Positions 36,365-43,725 of a DNA stretch of 64,000 nucleotides are shown one piece after another; within the stretch, counting starts at the first letter, position 1, and each line of letters opens with the position of its first letter. The stretch comes from Gimesia chilikensis (lineage in GTDB: Bacteria; Planctomycetota; Planctomycetia; Planctomycetales; Planctomycetaceae), in the NCBI RefSeq assembly GCF_008329715.1, contig NZ_VTSR01000009.1, forward strand, positions 372,001 to 436,000, in the 5' to 3' direction. The translations under genes were made by a program, and so were the position numbers. Below the pieces are notes generated by a model. That model worked only from the letters and a program-made list of their open reading frames with translations, searched no databases and was not told the origin of the DNA.

Positions 36365-36464
36365 TCCTCAACTTCAATCGCTCAAACTCTGAATCAGACT
36401 CAGAGAATTACGTTTATATCACCTTGATCAACTAAGTCCTGTTGACCAGAAAAGGTTTTCGATT

Positions 36465-39065
36465 ATGTGGCGTCATCAAACAATCACTCGCAGTTTTCTT
36501 GCCCTGGCCTTCCTGGCGGGTGGAATCTCTCTCGCAACTGCTGCAGACAAAACGGAACCGGTCAAGGCAGAGCCCCCCAAGCCTGCTGAAGCAAAACCGA
36601 CTCCGGCTCCAGCACCGAAAGCTGAGGCAGCCAAGCCGGCAGAAACCAAGCCAGCCCCCGCGCAGCCTGCCGCTCCTAAACCGGCTCCCCCAAAGCCGGC
36701 CCCCAAGATGGTTCAACTGAATGTCTATCCTCAGGACATCCAGTTGACAACCAGCCGGGACCGGCAATCGGTGATTGGACAGGCGGTCTATGACAACGGT
36801 CTGACCGAAGACGTCACTACGAAACTTCAGTTCAAACCAGCCCAAGAAGGCATCGTGCGTATCGAAAACAATATGATTTACCCGGCCGGCGATGGTGAGA
36901 CTGATGTAGTCGCCACTTTCGGCGGTGCGAGCGTCAAGCTGCACTCCAAGGTTACTAAAGCGAAAGAAGATCGCCCCATCAGTTTCACACTGGACGTCAT
37001 GCCTACATTCATGCGGGCTGGCTGTAACACCGGTAGTTGCCATGGTGCTGCTCGCGGTAAAGACGGCTTCCGCCTCTCCCTGTTTGGCTTTGACCCCAAG
37101 GGTGACTATCATCGCCTGACCCGTGAACTCAGCGGCCGTCGAATTAACCTGAGCATGCCTCAGGAAAGTCTGCTGCTTGAAAAAGCAATTGGCGCTGTTC
37201 CTCATACTGGGGGAAAACTCTACGAGAAAGACTCGGAATATTACAATGCAGCTTTACGCTGGCTGCAGGCAGGCGCTCCCTACGATACAGGAGCAATTCC
37301 GACCGTTGACAAAGTGGAAATCTATCCCAAAGGTGGGGTAATGGACGGGAAAGGCACCACACAGCAGGTGTCCGTTCTGGCCTACTACTCTGATGGCACG
37401 ACCCGTGACGTGACGACTCTGTCAGCCTTCTCATCCAACAACGATAACTCAGCGACCATCACCAAAGACGGTAAGATCACCGCAAACAATCGGGGCGAAG
37501 CCTTCATCATGGCCCGCTTCGATACACACACCGTCGGATCTCACTTTGTAGTACTCCCCAAGGGTCTCGACTTCGAATGGCCCAATGTTCCGGAATACAA
37601 CTATGTCGATACTCTGATTCACAACAAGCTGAAAAAGCTGCGGGTTGTTCCTTCTGAAGTCTGTTCCGATGCAGAATTCCTGCGTCGTGCCAGCCTCGAT
37701 ATCTGTGGCGTGATGCCCACCATTGAAGAATTCAACACATTCGTCGCTGACAAAGATCCTAAGAAACGGGATAAACTGGTTGATCAGTTACTCAACCGTA
37801 AAGAGTTTGTCGAGATGTGGGTGATGAAGTGGTCTGAGCTTCTACAGATCCGCACTGTGAATAACCGCATCAGCTATAAATCAGCACTGCTGTATTACAA
37901 CTGGCTGCAGGAACGGATCGCCAGCAACGTGCCCCTCGATAAGATGGTGCAGGAACTGCTCGGTTCAACGGGCGGTACCTTCGCCAATGCTGCAACCAAC
38001 TACTACGAAAACGAACGTGACACACTTAAAGTCGCTGAGAACGTGGCCCAGGTATTTATGGGCATGCGGATTCAGTGTGCCCAGTGTCACAACCATCCCT
38101 TCGACCGCTGGACGATGGACGATTACTACAGCTTTGCTGCCTTCTTCTCCCAGGTCGGACGTAAAGGAAGTGAAGATCCTCGCGAATCCATCATCTACAA
38201 CCGGGGCAGCGGCGAAGTCCGTCACATGGTCGACAACCGAGTCATGCAGCCCAAGTTCCTCGGTGGTGCTCAACCCGAAGTCAAAGGCAAAGACCGTCGC
38301 GTCGTGCTGGCCAGTTGGCTCGCCTCCGATGAAAACCCTTACTTCGCTGCTAACCTGAGCAACATTGTCTGGGCGCACTTCTTCGGTAAAGGCATTATAA
38401 ATGAAGTGGATGACGTCCGCATCAGCAACCCCCCGGTCAACCCGGAACTGCTGGATGAACTCGCCAAACGATTCACCGATTACAACTACGACTTCAAAAA
38501 GCTGGTTCGCGATATCTGTACTTCGAGAACTTATCAGCTTTCCACACAGACCAATCCATCTAATGAAAACGATCTGACAAACTTCTCACATGCACACCCA
38601 CGTCGTCTGCGTGCTGAAGTTCTGCTGGACTGTATTTCCCAGGTCACGAGTGCTCCTAATAAATTCCGCGGCTTACCGCTGGGAGCTCGGGCGGTGCAGA
38701 TCGCCGACGGAAACACAACCAACTACTTCCTGACCACCTTTGGTCGCGCCAAGCGTGACACGGTCTGTTCATGTGAAGTCCGGATGGAACCCAGTCTGTC
38801 GCAGGCACTCCACCTGCTCAACGGCGATACCGTCAACAGTAAGATCGTGCAGGGTAAATTTGTAGATTCCCGAATCAAAGCCGGCAAGAAGCCACTGGAG
38901 ATTGTGGATGAAATGTATATTTCCTGCCTGACACGTAAACCGACCGACAAGGAATACTCCACCCTGGTTCAGGTCCTGGATGAAAACAAAAAAGACGAAC
39001 AGAACGCGTTGAATGACATCTTCTGGTCATTGTTGAATTCGCGTGAATTCATCTTTAACCACTAA
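36465..39065 (+). CDS. DUF1549/DUF1553 exported protein with Ig-like domain
   Basis: 866 residues. Signal peptide, then a Pro/Ala/Lys low-complexity stretch (about 30-85), then a cytochrome-like CNTGSCHG motif (near residue 187). After that comes a Big_2-type Ig-like domain (DKVEIYPKGGVMDGKGTTQQVSVLAYYSDG), then DUF1549 (FLRRASLDICGVMPT) and DUF1553 (SLSQALHLLNGDTVN, SCLTRKPTDKEY). Between the latter two sits CAQCHNHPFDRWTMDDYY near 537, a c-heme-type motif typical of the family. These proteins are planctomycete hallmarks with no biochemical function assigned. Third gene of the cluster, 100 bases after the PPC gene. Confidence 0.93.
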   Translation: MWRHQTITRSFLALAFLAGGISLATAADKTEPVKAEPPKPAEAKPTPAPAPKAEAAKPAETKPAPAQPAAPKPAPPKPAPKMVQLNVYPQDIQLTTSRDRQSVIGQAVYDNGLTEDVTTKLQFKPAQEGIVRIENNMIYPAGDGETDVVATFGGASVKLHSKVTKAKEDRPISFTLDVMPTFMRAGCNTGSCHGAARGKDGFRLSLFGFDPKGDYHRLTRELSGRRINLSMPQESLLLEKAIGAVPHTGGKLYEKDSEYYNAALRWLQAGAPYDTGAIPTVDKVEIYPKGGVMDGKGTTQQVSVLAYYSDGTTRDVTTLSAFSSNNDNSATITKDGKITANNRGEAFIMARFDTHTVGSHFVVLPKGLDFEWPNVPEYNYVDTLIHNKLKKLRVVPSEVCSDAEFLRRASLDICGVMPTIEEFNTFVADKDPKKRDKLVDQLLNRKEFVEMWVMKWSELLQIRTVNNRISYKSALLYYNWLQERIASNVPLDKMVQELLGSTGGTFANAATNYYENERDTLKVAENVAQVFMGMRIQCAQCHNHPFDRWTMDDYYSFAAFFSQVGRKGSEDPRESIIYNRGSGEVRHMVDNRVMQPKFLGGAQPEVKGKDRRVVLASWLASDENPYFAANLSNIVWAHFFGKGIINEVDDVRISNPPVNPELLDELAKRFTDYNYDFKKLVRDICTSRTYQLSTQTNPSNENDLTNFSHAHPRRLRAEVLLDCISQVTSAPNKFRGLPLGARAVQIADGNTTNYFLTTFGRAKRDTVCSCEVRMEPSLSQALHLLNGDTVNSKIVQGKFVDSRIKAGKKPLEIVDEMYISCLTRKPTDKEYSTLVQVLDENKKDEQNALNDIFWSLLNSREFIFNH

Positions 39066-39109
39066 ACCCTCCCGCTTCCAGACTGAGACCTTTAAGCCCG
39101 ATTTAACAT

Positions 39110-41257
39110 ATGGCTGATATTATGAAAAACTTAATCACTGCAAACCGGTGCCGTCAGATCTGTAACACTCTGTTTGCAGCCGGATTGACGGTCACCCTGA
39201 TGTCATCCCCCCTGTCTGCGGAAGACAAAAAGAAGGATGACAAGGACAAGAAGCCGAAAGTCACCTATGACGAACACATCAAACCGATTTTTCGGGCGAA
39301 GTGTTTTGCCTGTCATAACACCGACAAAAAAGCTTCCGGCCTCGATCTGACCAACTACACCGGTCTGATGCAGGGTGGTGCCGCAGGTGAATCAATTGCG
39401 CCCGGCGACGCCGAAGGCAGTTACCTGTATATGCTGGTCACCCACGATTCCGAACCCTTCATGCCTCCCAAATCGGACAAGCTGCCCGATAAAGAACTGG
39501 CATTGATTCAGGAATGGATCAATATCGGTGCTCCGGAAAACGCCGGCAGTAAGGTCAGCATCAAGAAACCAAAGTTTGATTTTTCATTGCAGGGTGCATC
39601 TTCCGGGAAACCGGAGGGTCCGCCTCCCATGCCACCACACTTGAATCTGGACCCGGTCGTTCACAGCAGCCTGCCTACCGCTATCACCGCGATGGCCACC
39701 AATCCCTGGTCCCCGCTGGCCGCTGTTGCCGGCCAGAAACAGGTTCTGCTCTATAACACCAAAACCCTGGAACTTCTGGGGGTACTCCCCTTCCCCGAAG
39801 GCGTACCTCATGTCCTGAAATTCAGCCGTAACGGCAGTCTCTTACTGGCCGGCGGCGGACATGCTGCTGCCAGTGGCCGCGTTGTGGTCTGGGATGTCAA
39901 AACCGGAAAGCGTCTCTTTGAAGTAGGCGACGAACTGGACGCTGTACTCTGTGCTGACATCAGCTCGGATCAGCGTTTTATCGCCTTGGGCAGCCCCAGC
40001 AAAGTCATTCGCGTTTATTCCACCAGCACAGGTGAACTCGCTTACGAAATCCGTAAACACACCGACTGGATGACCTCCCTGGCCTTCAGCCCCGATTCCG
40101 TCCTGCTCTGTTCCGGAGACCGTAACGGCGGCGCGTTTGTCTGGGAAGCTGCAACGGGAAATGAGTATCTGACACTCAAGGGACATAAAGGCGGAATCAC
40201 CGGGATCACCTGGCGATCTGACTCCAACCTGGTCGCCACCAGTAGTGAAGATCAGTCTGTCAAACTCTGGGAAGTTCAAAACGGGAATAACATTAAGTCC
40301 TGGAACGCCCATGGTGGCGGAACTTCCAGTGTGGAATTCGCCCGCGACGGCCGTCTGGTTACCACCGGTCGTGACAAGGTTACGAAACTCTGGGATCAGG
40401 CCGGAAAGCAGCTGCGTGCCTTCCCCGCTTTCGGAGATATCGGCGTCTGTGTCACAATCTGTGATGAAACTAATCAGGTCATCTCTTCTGACTGGACTGG
40501 TAAGATCAAAGTCTGGAACGCCGCCGATGGAAAAGAAGCAGGTGAATTGACAGCCAATCCACTTCCACTATCCGAACGACTGTCGAAAGCCACAGCCAGC
40601 CTCAGTGCAGCGCAAGCCAATCATCAGAAGCTGGCAGCGGCCGCACAGGCAGACCAGGCTGCAGTGACTAAGATTAATGCAGACATTGCTGCTTCACAAA
40701 AACAGCAGACCGATCTGCAGAATCAGTTAAACAGCCTGAATGGCAACCTGGCAGCCGCCCAGAAAGCCCTGGCAGGTGCACAGGCCGGTGCGACTGCTTC
40801 CACAAACAAGATTACCGAAATTGGAAAACCACTGCCGGCAATCAAGGAAGCACATGCAAAGGCTGACGCTGTGAGTAAACAGGCTGCAGGCGACAAAGAA
40901 CTTGCCGAAGCTGCTGCCAAATTGAAAGCGGCCGTCGAAAATCGCACCGCAGCAATCGCAGCCGAGCAGAAAACGCTGGCTACGCACCAGGCAGCTGTCA
41001 AAGATAATCAGCAGAAGGTTGCTCAGTACACGCCGCAAATCAAACAGACAACAGATGCGCTGAATGCGGCCAAAGCAAAAGTAGTTGCCCTGCAGAATTC
41101 ATTGAAACCGGCAACCGATAAAGCGACCGCTTCTCAGAATGCAGCGAACTCCGCTGCCAGCGCTTTGACTGCTGCTCAGAATGAAGTCAAACACTGGCAG
41201 GCAGAAATTGAGTTCTCCAAGAAACTCAATAACGCCCAGGCCAGTGCTGCCAAGTAA
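39110..41257 (+). CDS. Exported c-heme (Planctomycete cytochrome C) protein with WD40 repeats and coiled coil
   Basis: 715 residues. Signal peptide (about 1-37) and a short Lys/Asp-rich linker. Then the planctomycete cytochrome C domain with heme motif CFACH (near residue 65) and its FMPPKSDKL block, where Met may be the distal ligand. WD40 repeats run from about 185 to 480, marked by VVVWDVKTG, IRVYSTSTG, AFVWEAATG, VKLWEVQNG, TKLWDQAG and IKVWNAADG. The last 230 residues are an Ala/Lys/Gln-rich coiled coil. A second ATG at 39122 is also possible as start. Last gene of the cluster, closed by a strong terminator; likely an extracytoplasmic scaffold with one heme. Confidence 0.92.
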   Translation: MADIMKNLITANRCRQICNTLFAAGLTVTLMSSPLSAEDKKKDDKDKKPKVTYDEHIKPIFRAKCFACHNTDKKASGLDLTNYTGLMQGGAAGESIAPGDAEGSYLYMLVTHDSEPFMPPKSDKLPDKELALIQEWINIGAPENAGSKVSIKKPKFDFSLQGASSGKPEGPPPMPPHLNLDPVVHSSLPTAITAMATNPWSPLAAVAGQKQVLLYNTKTLELLGVLPFPEGVPHVLKFSRNGSLLLAGGGHAAASGRVVVWDVKTGKRLFEVGDELDAVLCADISSDQRFIALGSPSKVIRVYSTSTGELAYEIRKHTDWMTSLAFSPDSVLLCSGDRNGGAFVWEAATGNEYLTLKGHKGGITGITWRSDSNLVATSSEDQSVKLWEVQNGNNIKSWNAHGGGTSSVEFARDGRLVTTGRDKVTKLWDQAGKQLRAFPAFGDIGVCVTICDETNQVISSDWTGKIKVWNAADGKEAGELTANPLPLSERLSKATASLSAAQANHQKLAAAAQADQAAVTKINADIAASQKQQTDLQNQLNSLNGNLAAAQKALAGAQAGATASTNKITEIGKPLPAIKEAHAKADAVSKQAAGDKELAEAAAKLKAAVENRTAAIAAEQKTLATHQAAVKDNQQKVAQYTPQIKQTTDALNAAKAKVVALQNSLKPATDKATASQNAANSAASALTAAQNEVKHWQAEIEFSKKLNNAQASAAK

Positions 41258-41274
41258 AATCCGGATTTGATCCC

Positions 41275-41308
41275 AGCCCTTCAATCCAGAGGTTGAAGGG
41301 CTTTTTTT
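41275..41308 (+). terminator. Rho-independent terminator of the DUF1501 cluster
   Basis: AGCCCTTCAA (41275-41284) pairs perfectly with TTGAAGGGCT (41293-41302) around an eight-base loop and is followed by a T-run to 41308. It closes the four-gene cluster 17 bases after the last stop. Confidence 0.95.
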
Positions 41309-41406
41309 ACGTCAGTCCGATTGGAACTCCCCCACAGGTTCTGTTATTTTGGTCAGTCGATAGCATAGTGACTGAACTTCCAGCAGAACACGAGGAGCAT
41401 CCCGGT

Positions 41407-42414
41407 ATGGCTCAAAGTAATTCCCGATTCGCGGTTGTAGCCGCCCTGACAGGAAACGCACTGATCACGATCGCCAAAGGAACGACGTTTCTGATCACTG
41501 GTTCGGGAGCCATGCTGTCCGAGACGATTCACTCAGTGGCTGACTTTCTGAATCAGTTACTGCTGCTCATCGGTCTGGTTCGCGCGGATCGGGTCCCCGA
41601 CCGTCGTTATGAGTATGGCTACGCCGGTGAACGGTATGTGTGGGCATTGATTTCCGCAGTCGGGATCTTTTTCCTGGGCTGTGGCGTGACGGTGTACCAT
41701 GGTGTGCAGTCGCTGTTTCATCCACCTGAACTCGACTTTGGCGAAATGAAATGGGCCATCGCGGCGCTTCTGTTTGCTTTGGTCATCGACGGTGTCGTTT
41801 TCTTTCTTGCGCTCAAGACCGAGTGGAAAAACGCTCAGAAGGAGAAAAAGGCGTTTCATCAGTATCTGCGCAAGGAAGCAGACCCGGCCTCCGTCGCCGT
41901 CATTCTCGAAGATGGTGCTGCCTGCCTGGGGGTGATGATCGCACTGATTTCAATCCTGCTTGCCAAGATGACCGGGTCCCCCTACTGGGATGCCATCGGC
42001 TCTATCGGAATTGGTGTGCTGCTGGGAGGGATTGCCATCTGGTTGATTATCCGGAACCAGGAACTGCTGGTCGGCCCCAGTATCCCACCAGAGACGAAAG
42101 AACAGGTACAACGCATCCTGAAGAACAATCCGCTGATTGACGATGTGCTCGACCTGCGATCCAGAATCCTCTCTATCGATAACTACCGCATTAAGGTCGA
42201 TCTGAGTTTTGATCCCAAAGAATTGTCGAAACGTCTGAAGAAGAAAGCACTTGCCGCCTATCCTCAAATTCAGAGCGAACAGGACTTCGAAGAGTTTTGT
42301 CAGAAGTATACACGGGATATCCTCGATACCCTGGCTGAGGAAATCGACAAGATCGAAGCAGAAATCCAGCGACAGGTTCCTGAGGCCAAGCACCTCGATC
42401 TGGAAGCCAATTAA
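41407..42414 (+). CDS. Cation diffusion facilitator (CDF) metal transporter
   Basis: 335 residues. The frame opens 38 codons earlier inside the terminator, but ATG 41407 has GAGGAG in place and starts MAQSNSRFAVVAALTGNALI, as family members do. Six membrane segments are expected. The metal site in the second helix is HSVADFLNQ and the other site is in ASVAVILEDGAACLG, where the usual second His is replaced by Glu. A cytoplasmic C-terminal domain (SRILSIDNYRIKVDLSFD) precedes a helical tail. It probably exports Zn2+, Fe2+ or Mn2+ in exchange for protons; the ion is not decided. Confidence 0.9.
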   Translation: MAQSNSRFAVVAALTGNALITIAKGTTFLITGSGAMLSETIHSVADFLNQLLLLIGLVRADRVPDRRYEYGYAGERYVWALISAVGIFFLGCGVTVYHGVQSLFHPPELDFGEMKWAIAALLFALVIDGVVFFLALKTEWKNAQKEKKAFHQYLRKEADPASVAVILEDGAACLGVMIALISILLAKMTGSPYWDAIGSIGIGVLLGGIAIWLIIRNQELLVGPSIPPETKEQVQRILKNNPLIDDVLDLRSRILSIDNYRIKVDLSFDPKELSKRLKKKALAAYPQIQSEQDFEEFCQKYTRDILDTLAEEIDKIEAEIQRQVPEAKHLDLEAN

Positions 42415-42553
42415 GCAACCCACCTCCCGTTCACGACAGAGAGAGCTGCCAGAAGTTGGTGTTTTGTCGGCAGCGAAGCAGAAAAACCTGCGATTTCGGG
42501 CGATTTCGTCCCTCGGCCAGAGTCTCAAGCCTGTGATCAGTTTCAGAGGCGCC

Positions 42554-42559
42554 TATAAT
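42554..42559 (+). promoter_or_regulatory. Candidate -10 element for mnmA
   Basis: A perfect TATAAT 50 bases before the mnmA ATG. The -35 position at 17 bases upstream reads CTGTGA, a weak match. Expected start of transcription near 42566, giving a leader of about 44 bases. Confidence 0.45.
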
Positions 42560-42609
42560 AGTGCAGTGTTACCTGTTTTTCGTCTGAATTTTTGTTTGAG
42601 TATTGATTG

Positions 42610-43719
42610 ATGTCTGAGCGTGTTGTCCTGGCGATGAGTGGTGGAGTCGATAGCTCCGCAGCCGCCCATCTTTTACTGGAACAGGGTTATGAGGTGATCG
42701 GTCTGTTCATGCGGTCCGGTGCCACCGAAGAGACGGCCTGCGCGATTGAGGATCCCCATAGTCTTCCCGTTCTGAACACGAAAGCACACAAGCAGGGCTG
42801 CTGTTCCGCCAGTGATGCCGCAGATGCCCGCCGGGTGGCTGATATGCTCGACATTCCGTTTCATGCCCTGAACTTCAAAGATGCGTTTGGACGCATCAAA
42901 GATTACTTCGCTGATGAATACCTGGCCGGCCGCACTCCCAATCCCTGTGTGATGTGCAACAACTGGCTCAAGTTCGGCAAACTCTGGGAATTCGCAGAAT
43001 CAGTCGGCGCCTCCTACATCTCCACCGGTCATTATGCCCAGTTGAAGTCTGTCCCGGGAGAAGAACAGCCGGCCCTGGTGCGCGGCCTCGACCGCTCGAA
43101 GGACCAGTCCTACGTTCTGTTCGGTATCAATCGCGATCTACTCGACAAAATCATTTTCCCCGTAGGTGGCTTCGTCAAACCGGAAATCCGGGAGATGGCG
43201 GGTGAAGCAGGTCTGAGGACAGCCAATAAGCCCGACAGTCAGGAAATCTGTTTCATTCCCGACAACGATTATTTCGGCTTTCTGAACCGGTACCGTGGCG
43301 AGCAGGAAACGGCAGGCGAAATGGTTGACACCGCGGGGAATGTCGTCGGCCAGCATACCGGCTATGAAAATTATACGATCGGTCAGCGGAAGCGATTGGG
43401 CGTCGCCTTTGGTTCGCCCCGTTATGTCATCAAAATCGAGCCTGAGACGAAACGAGTCGTAATCGGTACGCGCGACGACCTGGCACGGAAATCACTGGAA
43501 GCCAATCGCAGTAACTGGCTGATTGACAGTCCCGGTTCCGAGCTCCGTTGTCAGGCCCAGATTCGCTATCAGCATAAAGAAGCTGACTGCACGGTACAGA
43601 TTCTGGATGAAGAACGGTTTCGGGTCACCTTCGATAACCCGGAATACGGTGTCGCCCCGGGCCAGGCGGTTGTGCTGTATGATGCAGACCGCGTGATTGG
43701 TGGCGGCTGGATCATGTAA
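42610..43719 (+). CDS. mnmA: tRNA-specific 2-thiouridylase MnmA
   Basis: 369 residues. Installs sulfur at U34 of tRNA-Lys, -Glu and -Gln. The PP-loop is LAMSGGVDSSAAAHLLLEQG. The two catalytic cysteines are in TPNPCVMCNNWLKF and SQEICFIPDND; KDQSYVLFGI and NYTIGQRKRLG are family blocks. Start ATG at 42610; a TTG just upstream is less likely. It is convergent with the RND transporter gene only six bases away. Since glnS and gltX lie nearby, tRNA-Gln/Glu functions cluster loosely here, but probably by chance. Confidence 0.96.
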   Translation: MSERVVLAMSGGVDSSAAAHLLLEQGYEVIGLFMRSGATEETACAIEDPHSLPVLNTKAHKQGCCSASDAADARRVADMLDIPFHALNFKDAFGRIKDYFADEYLAGRTPNPCVMCNNWLKFGKLWEFAESVGASYISTGHYAQLKSVPGEEQPALVRGLDRSKDQSYVLFGINRDLLDKIIFPVGGFVKPEIREMAGEAGLRTANKPDSQEICFIPDNDYFGFLNRYRGEQETAGEMVDTAGNVVGQHTGYENYTIGQRKRLGVAFGSPRYVIKIEPETKRVVIGTRDDLARKSLEANRSNWLIDSPGSELRCQAQIRYQHKEADCTVQILDEERFRVTFDNPEYGVAPGQAVVLYDADRVIGGGWIM

Positions 43720-43725
43720 CCCGGA

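Noticed and set aside
41293..41406. Longer N-terminus for the CDF transporter
   Set aside because: The extension begins inside the terminator stem and lacks a ribosome site, while ATG 41407 has one and matches the family start.
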